Part shown: piece by piece, positions 35,597 to 44,234 of the stretch
Position numbering within the stretch: position 1 is the stretch's first letter
Layout: every line of letters starts with the position of its first letter
Origin: Paenibacillus_AR mesotrionivorans
GTDB lineage: Bacteria > Bacillota > Bacilli > Paenibacillales > NBRC-103111
Assembly (NCBI RefSeq): GCF_046098205.1
Contig: NZ_JBJURJ010000004.1
Span: 377,653-441,652, forward strand
Length of the DNA stretch: 64,000 nucleotides
Direction of reading: 5' to 3'
Position numbers and translations under genes: made by a program
Notes under the pieces: generated by a model
Database searches by the model: none
Told to the model about the DNA's origin: nothing
Seen by the model: the letters and a program-made list of their open reading frames with translations, nothing else

Positions 35597-35806
35597 ATGG
35601 CAAAAAATCTGCGGCTGAAGGCGGCCCGCGCTTCCCTGGACCTGTCCCAGAAGGAGCTGGCCGAGGCGGTTGGGGTGACCAGACAAACCATCAACGCCAT
35701 TGAAAACGGGGATTATAATCCCACTATTTATTTGTGCATTGCCATTTGCAAGAGACTGGGAAAAACTCTGGATCAGCTGTTCTGGGAGGATGAGGAGAAT
35801 GAATAA
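35597..35806 (+). CDS. XRE family short regulator
   Basis: 69 residues, essentially a single helix-turn-helix domain: L-S-Q-K-E-L-A-E-A-V-G-V-T-R-Q-T-I-N-A-I-E-N-G-D-Y-N-P, then L-C-I-A-I-C-K-R-L-G-K-T-L-D-Q-L-F-W. Such proteins commonly control the membrane protein encoded next. The end overlaps the next gene by eight bases. Confidence 0.9.
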   Translation: MAKNLRLKAARASLDLSQKELAEAVGVTRQTINAIENGDYNPTIYLCIAICKRLGKTLDQLFWEDEENE

Positions 35807-36242
35807 AACGGAGAAGGGCCTTGACGAAATGCAGGTGAAGCGCCGGGACCATATCGGCAACCAGTCGTTTATGCTGCTGTTTTATCTGCTGCTGCTGGAT
35901 ATCGGGCTGCGCGGCCTTGGGGTAACCTGGCTGGACTACCCGGTGAATGTGTTTCTGATTATGATTGTGGTGATGTCCAGCTATCTGATTCGCCTGATTG
36001 CGGCCGGAGCCTACGTGGGAACCGTCGAGAAAAAAGCTAAATCCTCCCGTGCAGCTTGGGTTGCCTGCGGCGTATCCTTAATCACCTGTGTGACGGCTAT
36101 TGCCTACTCCTCGAAGCTGAAGGAGGAGACCGGGGGAGATGTAGGCGGTTTTCTCTTGCTGGGGATTTCCGTCGTTGTTATGGTAGCCGTTATCTTCGTG
36201 CAGCGCTGGAGTGAACGGAGAAACAACCGGGGCGACGATTGA
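35799..36242 (+). CDS. membrane protein paired with the XRE regulator
   Basis: 147 residues; ATG at 35799 with GGAGG nine bases upstream, overlapping the XRE stop. The N-terminus has K-T-E-K-G-L-D-E-M-Q-V-K-R-R-D-H-I-G-N-Q, followed by four hydrophobic segments and a basic tail. The XRE-DUF6773-type arrangement is widespread in Bacilli, but the name is tentative. It may act as the target or cofactor of the regulator. Confidence 0.75.
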   Translation: MNKTEKGLDEMQVKRRDHIGNQSFMLLFYLLLLDIGLRGLGVTWLDYPVNVFLIMIVVMSSYLIRLIAAGAYVGTVEKKAKSSRAAWVACGVSLITCVTAIAYSSKLKEETGGDVGGFLLLGISVVVMVAVIFVQRWSERRNNRGDD

Positions 36243-36266
36243 GTGCTGCCGGGACCCAAAAAAGAA

Positions 36267-36300
36267 GCCCCTTGACCCGGACATACCGGGACAGGGGGCT
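36267..36300. terminator. bidirectional terminator
   Basis: Stem AGCCCCTTGACCCGG/CCGGGACAGGGGGCT; the minus strand continues TCTTTTTT, the plus strand GTTTC. Ends both the XRE pair and hemL. Confidence 0.85.
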
Positions 36301-36399
36301 GTTTCATTTATGCGTGCGTTTTGGTGACTCTGCTTAGAGAGAACGGAAAGGCCTGAATCAGGAAGCGCGCTGCTTAAAGTGGGCGTGCCTTCCGCTGCC

Positions 36400-37761
36400 T
36401 TAGCGGTTCATCTCGCGGAATACTTCCTCTGCTGCGGCGATGGTGGCGTCCACATCGGCTTCCGTGTGGGCAATGGTGAGAAACCAGGCCTCATATTTGG
36501 AGGGGGCGAGGCAGATGCCCCGGTCCAGCATCAGCCGGAAAAACTGGGCGAAGCGTTCGCCGTCCGCGTCCTGGGCCTCTTCATAATCGCGCACGGGATG
36601 GGCGCAGAAGTGGGTGGAGAAGGCGCCGCGGATGCGGTTTACCGTCAGCGGCTCGCCATAAGCTGCGGCGGCAGCGGCGATGCCGTCAGCGAGGCGGGCG
36701 GCCAGGGCATCGAGTCTCTCGTAGGTGCCCGGTTCCCGGAGCACCGAGAGGCACGCGATGCCTGCGGAGATGGAGGCAGGGTTGCCTGCCATGGTCCCGG
36801 CCTGGTAGGCCGGACCCAGCGGGGCAACCTGCTGCATAATCTCCGCCCGCCCGCCGTACGCGCCGATGGGCAGCCCGCCGCCGATGACCTTGCCCAGGGC
36901 GGTGAGGTCGGGCTCGATGGCGGCGAAGGCCGCCTTCCGGGCGGCTTCGTCGCCGCTTGCCCGCACCGCCTCCGGCAGAAGACCCTCGAAGGTCTGGGAG
37001 GAGCCATAGTGGAAGCGGAAGGCGGTGATGACCTCGTCATAAATGACGACGGCCCCAGCTTTTCGTGTCAGGCTGCACAGCCCCTCCAGGAACCCCGGCT
37101 CCGGCATAACCATGCCGAAGTTGCCCACGATCGGCTCCACCATAACCGCGGCGGTTTCGGCTCCCCAGCGGTCCAGAGCGTCGGAGAGTGCCGTCAGGTC
37201 ATTAAACGGCACCGTTATCACTTCCTGGGCGATGGTGGGAGGGACCCCGGCGCTGTCCGGTGTTCCCAGGGTGGACGGGCCGGAGCCCGCCGCCACCAGC
37301 ACCAGATCGGAGTGGCCGTGGTAACAGCCGGCGAATTTGATGATTTTGCTGCGGCCGGTATAGGCACGGGCCACCCGGATGGTGGTCATAACGGCCTCGG
37401 TGCCGGAATTGACAAACCGCACCTTGTCCAGGGAGGGGATGGCCTCCTTGAGCATTTTGGCGAAGATAATCTCCAGCTCCGTGGGGGCGCCGTACAACGT
37501 GCCGTTGGCGGCCGCCTTGCAGATCGCCTCCGTAACCACAGGATGGGCATGCCCGGTAATAATTGGCCCGTAAGCGGCCAGATAATCGATGTAGCGGTTG
37601 CCGTCCTCATCCCAGAAGTAGGCGCCTTCACCGCGTTTCATAAATACGGGGGCGCCGCCGCCCACCGCCTTGAAGGAACGGGAGGGGCTGTTCACCCCAC
37701 CCACGATATGCTGAAGTGCCTCTTGGTAGAGGGCTTCCGAACGGTTGCGTGATGTTCCCAT
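36400..37761 (-). CDS. hemL: glutamate-1-semialdehyde 2,1-aminomutase
   Basis: 453 residues. ATG at 37761 begins M-G-T-S-R-N-R-S-E-A; AAAGGAG is 12 bases upstream, somewhat far. PLP enzyme of tetrapyrrole synthesis. Motifs: V-G-G-V-N-S-P-S-R-S-F, G-Y-H-G-H-S-D (here C-Y-H-G-H-S-D), and the PLP Lys in L-G-K-V-I-G-G-G-L-P-I-G-A-Y-G-G. About 20 extra residues (A-V-R-A-S-G-D-E-A-A) sit just before that Lys. The gene stands apart from other hem genes, so it may be the second, GsaB-type copy known in Bacilli. Confidence 0.9.
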   Translation of the reverse strand: MGTSRNRSEALYQEALQHIVGGVNSPSRSFKAVGGGAPVFMKRGEGAYFWDEDGNRYIDYLAAYGPIITGHAHPVVTEAICKAAANGTLYGAPTELEIIFAKMLKEAIPSLDKVRFVNSGTEAVMTTIRVARAYTGRSKIIKFAGCYHGHSDLVLVAAGSGPSTLGTPDSAGVPPTIAQEVITVPFNDLTALSDALDRWGAETAAVMVEPIVGNFGMVMPEPGFLEGLCSLTRKAGAVVIYDEVITAFRFHYGSSQTFEGLLPEAVRASGDEAARKAAFAAIEPDLTALGKVIGGGLPIGAYGGRAEIMQQVAPLGPAYQAGTMAGNPASISAGIACLSVLREPGTYERLDALAARLADGIAAAAAAYGEPLTVNRIRGAFSTHFCAHPVRDYEEAQDADGERFAQFFRLMLDRGICLAPSKYEAWFLTIAHTEADVDATIAAAEEVFREMNR

Positions 37762-37881
37762 AACGATTGCAAGCTCCTTTGCGACAGATGTTAAACACAT
37801 CCGTCTATTTTACCACTTTTCCCACAGGGGGGACAGGTCTGTTCCGGGGCTTCCTCCGGGCTTAGAGACTGCGCCGAAATA

Positions 37882-37947
37882 AAGTACCGCTAATTTGCTG
37901 ACAAAACTCCCAAAACCGTGGAGATTTTGTCAGCAAAAGCGGGTACT
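37882..37947. terminator. long imperfect palindrome, possible terminator
   Basis: AAGTACCGCTAATTTGCTGA.. (37882-37910) pairs with ..TCAGCAAAAGCGGGTACT, a stem of about 28 positions with a 9-base loop. The minus strand continues TTTATTT, so it may end the secreted-protein gene; it also has the look of a miniature palindromic repeat. Confidence 0.55.
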
Positions 37948-37964
37948 AATTTCCTCGCAGCTCC

Positions 37965-38534
37965 TTACTTCCCGGCCTTGAGCCGGATACCGGAAACCAC
38001 CTTCCGCATGGTCTCTTCATTCACAGCCGCTTCATTAAAATAAACGCCGTATGCCAATTTGGCAGTGGAATCGGTCCAGTACCAGCGGCTATCGTCATAA
38101 CGCCAGTCTGGGTCCAGCTGTGCAGCAGGTTTGGTTAGCACCAGTCCGATTTTGTACAGACGGAGGTCCCGGGATTGTCCGGGAGCGGGTGAGGGAATAT
38201 CCGTCACTTCCGTAAACGACCTTTGCTCCGTATGATTGGGCCGGTGGTGCACCCAGCCTTGGGCATCGAACCAGTCCAGCGTCTCCGTCTCTCCCACCTT
38301 TTCCCCGTTCACGGTAAAAATCAGCTCCTTGCCGTTTGCCTCGGCGCTCCATGCGGCAGGAACCGCCAGGGTCAGAAGGGAGGTTTCCGCTTGTTTGAAC
38401 CCCTCCGGCAGTGGAGCGGCAGATGCCTGGGCGTACGCTGTATCCGGCTTATCCCCCGCTCCGGTGAAATGCCACACCGTCAAACCCGCCAGCAGAACAA
38501 CAGCCGCCGCCGTCCCCCACAACTTTTTACGCAT
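37965..38534 (-). CDS. secreted or membrane-anchored protein, unknown
   Basis: 189 residues; ATG at 38534 after AAAGGGG. The start M-R-K-K-L-W-G-T-A-A-A-V-V-L-L-A-G-L-T-V is an N-terminal hydrophobic signal without a lipobox. The remainder is a beta-rich soluble domain with S-L-L-T-L-A-V-P-A-A-W, W-F-D-A-Q-G-W-V and a closing V-V-S-G-I-R-L. The fold may resemble other small stress or lipid-binding extracytoplasmic domains, but nothing certain can be said. Alone with its own terminator-like palindrome. Confidence 0.65.
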   Translation of the reverse strand: MRKKLWGTAAAVVLLAGLTVWHFTGAGDKPDTAYAQASAAPLPEGFKQAETSLLTLAVPAAWSAEANGKELIFTVNGEKVGETETLDWFDAQGWVHHRPNHTEQRSFTEVTDIPSPAPGQSRDLRLYKIGLVLTKPAAQLDPDWRYDDSRWYWTDSTAKLAYGVYFNEAAVNEETMRKVVSGIRLKAGK

Positions 38535-38714
38535 ACCAAAGCACCCCTTTAATAAATAGTGCCCACCCGGCCTGCTCAGGCGCGGATGGGCTGCTGTTGG
38601 TTTGACGAAGGGGGGAGCGCAAAAGTTCATGCAGTGTGAAACGGGCTGGCGGCTTCCATAGCTGATCCTGTCTGCAGGTTGAACCGTGTTAGCTCAGGAT
38701 AGCGGAAGAGTAGT

Positions 38715-39170
38715 TCAACCGCCTGTTTGTGCCATCTGCTGCTTCAACGGAACCTCAAAATCGGTGGAGGCCAGCTGGTCGTAATACCGGCCCTTCTGTG
38801 CCGTAAACCGGTAGACGCAGTAATCGGGGTCGGTCCGGCCCAGCGGGTAATAGATCTCATCCCCCTCATGCCAGATCAGATCCTTGAACTCCTGGTCATG
38901 AAGCACTTCCATGGTTCCCAAGAGCATCAATCCGTTAAATTTCCCCTCATCGGCAAAGTAAAGGCCGGCTTGCGGCCTCTTATTAAATTGCGCGGTACGG
39001 CGGGAGGAGGTATTGGTGGAGAAATAAAATACCGACATTCCCTCCCGGAACCGGGCGTTAAACATCATCTTCATGTTGGGGAAGCCGTCCTCCCCGATGG
39101 ACCCGACCACCACATTGGGGCTGCGTTCCACCAGGCTAAGTGCTTTTTTTTCAACATCTGTTTCCATCAT
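38715..39170 (-). CDS. pyridoxamine-5'-phosphate-oxidase-fold protein (general stress 26-like)
   Basis: 151 residues; ATG at 39170 overlaps the MarR stop (ATGA), with a second ATG next to it; GAGGAG lies just upstream. Split-barrel flavin fold: V-V-V-G-S-I-G-E-D-G-F-P, F-Y-F-S-T-N-T-S-S-R-R, L-L-G-T-M-E-V. Such proteins bind FMN or F420-type cofactors and are often stress-related. Co-transcribed with the MarR regulator and likely its target. Confidence 0.8.
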   Translation of the reverse strand: MMETDVEKKALSLVERSPNVVVGSIGEDGFPNMKMMFNARFREGMSVFYFSTNTSSRRTAQFNKRPQAGLYFADEGKFNGLMLLGTMEVLHDQEFKDLIWHEGDEIYYPLGRTDPDYCVYRFTAQKGRYYDQLASTDFEVPLKQQMAQTGG

Positions 39171-39616
39171 TTGTTCTCCTCCTCATAACGGTTTAAATTG
39201 GCGAGAATATGCCGCAGGGTGGCTTCGAACCGGTTTACCTCATCCTCTGTGAGCCCCTCATAAAACAGGAACAGCATATCCTCGGAAACCTCCTGGTACT
39301 TGTCCATCATGCTTTTGCTGCCGGCAGATAGAGCCACTAAGGTGCTTCTTTTGTCCGCGGTGTCCGCAATCCGCTCGATATGTCCGGCCTGCTCCATCCG
39401 CTCCAGCATGCTGGATAAGGTGGTTTTGCCCAGGGCGGTTGTTTGGGCCAGCCGCCGGATCGGGACACGGTCCTCCTTCCACAGGGCGAACATAATCCGT
39501 CCCTGGGCGTTATTGAGATCCTCAATACCGGCTTTTTTGAGAAGCCGGTCGAATATCCGGCCGGACAGCTGCTTGATCATCGAAATCAAAAATCCGCCTT
39601 CCCGGAGTGTGGCCAT
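39167..39616 (-). CDS. MarR family regulator
   Basis: 149 residues; ATG at 39616 after AAAGGAGG, about 11 bases. Winged helix: A-L-W-K-E-D-R-V-P-I-R-R-L-A-Q-T-T-A-L-G-K-T-T-L-S-S-M-L-E-R-M-E, wing R-I-A-D-T-A-D-K-R-S. It shares four bases with the PPOX gene. The promoter carries a large dyad, so autoregulation is likely. Signal unknown. Confidence 0.88.
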   Translation of the reverse strand: MATLREGGFLISMIKQLSGRIFDRLLKKAGIEDLNNAQGRIMFALWKEDRVPIRRLAQTTALGKTTLSSMLERMEQAGHIERIADTADKRSTLVALSAGSKSMMDKYQEVSEDMLFLFYEGLTEDEVNRFEATLRHILANLNRYEEENK

Positions 39617-39641
39617 ACGGGTGTGGACCTCCTTTCAGGTT

Positions 39642-39687
39642 AGTTCTATATGGTACTATATTAGTACTATATCGAACTAGAAGTCAA
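39642..39687 (-). promoter_or_regulatory. MarR promoter and operator
   Basis: Minus strand TTGACT (39682-39687), 18 bp, TAATAT (39658-39663). AGTTCTATATGGTAC (39642-39656) and GTACTATATCGAACT (39664-39678) are inverted repeats matching in 13 of 15 positions around the -10 box. Confidence 0.7.
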
Positions 39688-39798
39688 CCTTTTTTTGGAA
39701 TCCGGATTCCTTTTCCAGTGCGGGTTTACTTCACCGCCTGCCGATAAGATGATAGAATCAGACTTTAGAGAGAAACCAATGAAAGAAGGAGTGGGCGT

Positions 39799-40575
39799 AT
39801 GGGCTACAAAATCGTATTTTTTGATATTGACGGCACGCTGTTGGACGAGGACAAAAAGATACCAGAGGATACCCGTCTGGCTGTGGCACAGTTGAAGGCC
39901 AACGGTATTGAGCCGGTGATTGCCACCGGCAGGGCGCCTTATTTTTTTGAGCCGCTGGCCCGGGAGCTGGGCATCGATTCTTATGTCAGCTTAAACGGGG
40001 GATATGTGGTGTACCGGGGCAAGGAATTGTACCACAGGCATATTCCGGTGCCGGTGCTGGAGCGTCTGGTGGGGCTTGCCCACCAAAGCGGCCATCCGCT
40101 GGTATATCAGGGCAAAAGCAGCTACCACACCAACAGTGTGGAGCATGCCGCAGTGTTGGCGGCTATTGATTCGCTGAAGGTATTTTATCCCGGCGGGCAA
40201 AGTGAATTCTGGCGGGACGAGAGTATTTACCAGGTGTTCCTCCACTGCCGGCACGGGGAGGAGCAGCCTTATCTGGCGGAGCTGCCGGAGCTGCGTTTCA
40301 TCCGCTGGCATGAGGATGCTATGGATGTGCTGCCCCTTACCGGCTCCAAGGCCGAGGGCATCCAGGTGATGCTGGACACACTGGGCATCCCGCGGGAGGA
40401 GTCCATTGCCTTCGGCGACGGCCTGAACGACAAGGAAATGCTGGAGCTGGTGGGTCTGGGCATCGCCATGGGCAATTCCCACCAGGAGCTGCTCCCCTAT
40501 GCGGACTACGTCACCGCCCGGGCGGACGAAGGCGGCATTGCGGCTGGCCTCCGCTACGCAGGCTGTCTGGCGTAG
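39799..40575 (+). CDS. Cof-type HAD phosphatase
   Basis: 258 residues; ATG at 39799 after GAAGGAG. HAD motif I is F-F-D-I-D-G-T-L-L-D, motif II is I-A-T-G-R, motif III K-A-E-G, and motif IV F-G-D-G-L-N-D-K-E-M-L, with the long C2 cap of Cof/YbiV proteins between. Substrate probably a small phosphorylated metabolite such as a sugar phosphate or flavin. Monocistronic. Confidence 0.9.
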   Translation: MGYKIVFFDIDGTLLDEDKKIPEDTRLAVAQLKANGIEPVIATGRAPYFFEPLARELGIDSYVSLNGGYVVYRGKELYHRHIPVPVLERLVGLAHQSGHPLVYQGKSSYHTNSVEHAAVLAAIDSLKVFYPGGQSEFWRDESIYQVFLHCRHGEEQPYLAELPELRFIRWHEDAMDVLPLTGSKAEGIQVMLDTLGIPREESIAFGDGLNDKEMLELVGLGIAMGNSHQELLPYADYVTARADEGGIAAGLRYAGCLA

Positions 40576-41100
40576 GAGGGAATTAGCAGTGTATGGGAGT
40601 TAGCTGCGTGCGGGCATTAGTGTTGTATGGGAATAAGCTAGCGTGCGAGCATTAGCGGTGTACAGGAATTAGCTAGTGGACGGAAGTTAGCAAGCGTGGG
40701 CATAAATGGTGTACGGAAATTAGCTAGTGTGTGGGCATTAGTGGTGACGGGAATAAGCTAGTGTACAGGAGTTAGTTGGTAAGTAGGAATTTAGCTGGTG
40801 CGTTGGAATCGAGTGGCCTGCGAGATTCTAACGGAAGCTAAGGCCCTTATTTGGCTAAAAAGCGGGGTTTTTATTTTCTAACGGAAGTGAGCGCCGCTAT
40901 TGACCCCGAATCAGCCTCTGCGGAGTTAAATTACGCCGAATAGCGTCTCTCACCGCCGTTAGAAATCCGCAGCGGTCATTTTGAGGCAAATAGCGGCGCT
41001 GGCCGCCGTTAGAATTTTTCGCAGCCTGGCCGAAGCAGCAAATGTAGTCAGCGGTAACTCACCATAACCCCAATGGAAAGCCAATTCAGATTGCAGCTGT
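40576..41100. repeat. intergenic region of diverged repeats
   Basis: 40585-40800 holds about six diverged units of GTACGGGAATTAGCTAGTGT type, period about 35 bp. 40825-41015 holds four copies of a TTCTAACGGAAGTGAGCGCC-type motif, two direct (40825, 40876) and two inverted (40934-40965, 40985-41015). No gene. Confidence 0.8.
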
Positions 41101-41201
41101 GCACGGGGCCGATCGATGCCAAACGCAACGCCCGCGTGGGTCTCCCCGCAGGCTAAGCCGCGCCTTACCAGGCCGCACCTCCGCACCAGCGCCACCACAC
41201 C

Positions 41202-41244
41202 AAAAAGAGCATCCTCCCCTCCCGGGGAGAATGCTCTTTTTTAG
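41202..41244. terminator. terminator of the LCP gene
   Basis: AAAGAGCAT...ATGCTCTTT with inner CCTCCC/GGGGAG pairs; T tracts on both strands. Confidence 0.85.
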
Positions 41245-41284
41245 CTGTCCGCGCTGCGGACGCAGCAGGCTGCCCGCCGCGCCG

Positions 41285-42721
41285 TCAGGGCGCGGCCGTA
41301 GCCGCGGCTCCGCCTGCTGCGGCATCATCGCCGCTTGCGCCGGCGGCTGCACCCCCAGCGCCGGCTTCTGCACCGGCGCCCGCACCGTCTCCGGCAGCAG
41401 GCTCATCGCCGCCTGCTGCCGGCTGGCCCAGATCAATAATGCCGGCTTCCTCCCCCGGCAGCTTCACGGCTGTGCTGGCCGCAGGCTGCGGCGTCCCTGC
41501 CGGATTAGGCGTAGCGGACGCCGCTTCCGGCGCCTTGGGGCTGGCTGACACCGCCGGCTTCACCGATGCCGCAGGCGTCGTCGGTGTTGGCTTCACGGTG
41601 GGCTTCACTGTCACCTTGGGCTTCACAGTGGCCTTCGGCGAAGACGTGGGTTTGGAGGTGGCGGTTCCCCCGCTGGAGGAGGTTGTTGTATCCGTACCCT
41701 GGCTCAGCTTCCCGCCGGAGATGGGTTTGTCGGACGGCGTGATGGATACATCGCCGAACAGCTGCTTCACAAAAACCTTAAGTGCGGCTTCATCCACGCC
41801 CAATACCTCGGCTCCGCCGACCCGTTTTTCCTGCAGCAGGTCCATAGGGGGAATCTGCTGGCTGACCATACCGTCGGTCTTCACCTCGAAGCCCAGAGAA
41901 GCCAGCTTGATCATTTGGTTCACGTTAAGATTGGTTTCGATATACGGATCGATGCTGCTGAGAATAGAAGGCAGCTTAAGGAGCGAGGTAGTGGACTGCA
42001 GCTTCTCCGCCAGAGCCTGCATGAATTTCCGCTGCCGTTCAGTGCGGGTAAAGTCACTGGTGGCGTCATGCCGGAAGCGCACATATTGGAGGGCCGTATT
42101 GCCGTCCAGATGCTGGTAGCCCTTTTTAAGATTAATATCGTATTGGTTGTCATCCGCAGAATCGGTGTAGTACATATCCTTTTCCACTTCCAGGTCGATG
42201 CCGCCCAGGGCGTCCACAAGGGCAATAAACCCCTTAAAGTCGGTGTACACAAAATACTGAATGGGGATGCCCATCAGGTTACTCACGGTTTTCATGGCCA
42301 ATTCCGGTCCGCCTCTTGCGATGGCGGCGTTGATGCGGTCAGAGCCTTGGCCGGGAATATCCACGTACGTATCGCGCAGAATGGAGAACAGATAGGATTT
42401 TTTGGTGACCGGATCAAGGGAAGCTATCATCAGCGAGTCGGAGCGGGGGATTTCATTCTTCCCCATACCCCGGGAGTCGCCGCCCAGAAGCAGGATGTTT
42501 ACCCGTTCCTTGCCCTCCCACTTGGGTGGCTCCAGCTCGGCGGTTTTGGTCAGGGAAGGAATATTGCTGAAAATGGAATCCTCTGGCGACTTATTGATGT
42601 TGTCTGCGAAGGAATATAAGGAATACACATAATAGCCGGTGAAGCCAAATATGATTAGCACCAGTCCCGCCACGGACCAGAGAATTTTTTTACGCACACT
42701 CATGTGTTTGGCTTTGCGCAT
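41285..42721 (-). CDS. LytR-CpsA-Psr (LCP) family wall-polymer transferase
   Basis: 478 residues; ATG at 42721 after AAAGGGG. N-terminal basic stretch and one membrane helix (V-A-G-L-V-L-I-I-F-G-F-T-G-Y), then the LCP domain (about 70-300): L-L-L-G-G-D-S-R, R-S-D-S-L-M, S-I-L-R-D-T-Y-V, R-I-N-A-A, and Y-V-R-F-R-H-D. LCP enzymes attach teichoic-acid-type polymers or capsule to peptidoglycan outside the membrane. The last 150 residues are unusual: a K-P-T/V-T-P repeat-like linker followed by an Ala/Gly/Glu-rich low-complexity tail. Monocistronic. Confidence 0.9.
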   Translation of the reverse strand: MRKAKHMSVRKKILWSVAGLVLIIFGFTGYYVYSLYSFADNINKSPEDSIFSNIPSLTKTAELEPPKWEGKERVNILLLGGDSRGMGKNEIPRSDSLMIASLDPVTKKSYLFSILRDTYVDIPGQGSDRINAAIARGGPELAMKTVSNLMGIPIQYFVYTDFKGFIALVDALGGIDLEVEKDMYYTDSADDNQYDINLKKGYQHLDGNTALQYVRFRHDATSDFTRTERQRKFMQALAEKLQSTTSLLKLPSILSSIDPYIETNLNVNQMIKLASLGFEVKTDGMVSQQIPPMDLLQEKRVGGAEVLGVDEAALKVFVKQLFGDVSITPSDKPISGGKLSQGTDTTTSSSGGTATSKPTSSPKATVKPKVTVKPTVKPTPTTPAASVKPAVSASPKAPEAASATPNPAGTPQPAASTAVKLPGEEAGIIDLGQPAAGGDEPAAGDGAGAGAEAGAGGAAAGASGDDAAAGGAAATAAP

Positions 42722-42757
42722 AAATAAGCCCCTTTCATCGGGTGATTTGGAATGCAC

Positions 42758-43112
42758 ATTCTTTTTTCAAAGGGGATGGGCATTAATGGGGAAGAATAAA
42801 GGCTGATAAAGACTACATCATTAGACGGAAAATGCCAGAAAAAAGTTTCATTTAGGACAAACTTCCGCCCAATGCTCCTTTATTGTGCATGAAAAGCTAA
42901 TACGATTATACCCGAATTGGCGAACAAAATCACAGCTTATAGACATCCCTCGCCGTTCCTGGGGAACCGGGCCGTTCCGGCTTGCCGTTCTCCGGCATCC
43001 ATAGTAAATTAAGAGGGTTAAACCCATCCCCCAAAGTGGCGCGGAGTTCCAATAAGGAGCTTCGGAGGCTGGGAAGGGAACGTAAGCTTTAAGGAGAGGA
43101 GCTTTACTTCGC
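42758..43112. other. intergenic leader of the ABC exporter operon
   Basis: About 350 bases without a supported gene or clear regulatory motif; the end contains AAGGAGAGGAG, the ribosome binding site of the ATPase gene. Confidence 0.5.
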
Positions 43113-44234
43113 ATGTGGGCCATCGACGTCAAGAATCTGCGCAAGGACTTCCGCGTCCAACAGAATAGAGAAGGATTGGGCGGGGCTCTGCGCGACTTGT
43201 TTAAGCGTGAATACAAAAGCATTACCGCCGTCAACGAGATCAGCTTCCAGATCCCCCGTGGGGAAATCTGCGGCTACATCGGGGAGAACGGCGCAGGCAA
43301 GTCCACCACCATCAAGATGCTGACGGGGATTCTGGTCCCCACCGCCGGGGAGATCCACGTCAACGGGCTGGTGCCCTACAAGGACCGGGAAGCCTTCGTG
43401 CGTGGCATCGGCGTAGTATTCGGGCAGCGCAGCCAGCTGTGGTGGGACATTGGCGTCATCGAGTCCTTCCGGCTGCTTAAGCGGGTATACCGGGTGGACG
43501 AGCAGGACTTCAAAAAAAGGCTGGACGAACTGGTCGACCGGCTCCAGCTTGCCGATATCCTGAACCGTCCGGTGCGCAAGCTCAGCCTGGGGCAGCGGAT
43601 GCGCTGCGAGCTGGCGGCATCCCTGCTGCATAATCCCTCCATCCTGTTTCTGGACGAACCGACGATTGGCCTGGATGTGATGGTCAAGGCGGAAATCCGG
43701 GATTTCCTGAAATCCATGAACCAGCGTTACGAAACCACCATTTTGCTGACCACCCATGACCTGCAGGATATTGAAGCCCTGTGCTCCCGGGTGATTATGC
43801 TGGATGACGGGAATATCATCTATGACGGTGGGCTGGAGGAATTAAAAGCAAGATGGGGCCGCGGCAAGGAAATTGTGCTGCAGCTCACCCGGCCGGCGGA
43901 GCCTGACTTCCTGTCCCGCCTGACTGCGGACCTGAATGTGGAGTGGAGTATGGAAAATGATCTTGTAGCCCATATATGGGTGCCCTTCGGACAAACCAAT
44001 GTGTCGGAGGTTCTCGCCCGGGTGGTCGGATCGGTAGAAATCGACGACATCCGCATTATTGAAACCCAGACGGATGATATTATCCGGGAGATCTATAAGG
44101 CGGGCCATGCCTCCGCAGACTGCTCCGAGCCGGATGCAAGAAACGATCCGTCCGGAGCAGCCCCGGCACAGCCGGAGGATAAGGCCGCAGGGGAAAAGGA
44201 TCTGGCTGCCGTCAAGGGAAGTGACGGGTCATGA
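43113..44234 (+). CDS. ABC exporter ATP-binding protein
   Basis: 373 residues; ATG at 43113 behind GGAG at 11 bases. Walker A G-E-N-G-A-G-K-S-T-T, Q-loop region F-G-Q-R-S-Q-L, signature L-S-L-G-Q-R-M-R, Walker B I-L-F-L-D-E-P-T-I-G-L-D, and switch H in T-T-H-D-L. The N-terminal segment (R-V-Q-Q-N-R-E-G-L-G-G) is typical of ATPases paired with DUF990-type permeases. The last 50 residues are a low-complexity Ala/Asp/Glu extension. The stop overlaps the next gene by four bases (ATGA). Confidence 0.93.
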   Translation: MWAIDVKNLRKDFRVQQNREGLGGALRDLFKREYKSITAVNEISFQIPRGEICGYIGENGAGKSTTIKMLTGILVPTAGEIHVNGLVPYKDREAFVRGIGVVFGQRSQLWWDIGVIESFRLLKRVYRVDEQDFKKRLDELVDRLQLADILNRPVRKLSLGQRMRCELAASLLHNPSILFLDEPTIGLDVMVKAEIRDFLKSMNQRYETTILLTTHDLQDIEALCSRVIMLDDGNIIYDGGLEELKARWGRGKEIVLQLTRPAEPDFLSRLTADLNVEWSMENDLVAHIWVPFGQTNVSEVLARVVGSVEIDDIRIIETQTDDIIREIYKAGHASADCSEPDARNDPSGAAPAQPEDKAAGEKDLAAVKGSDGS

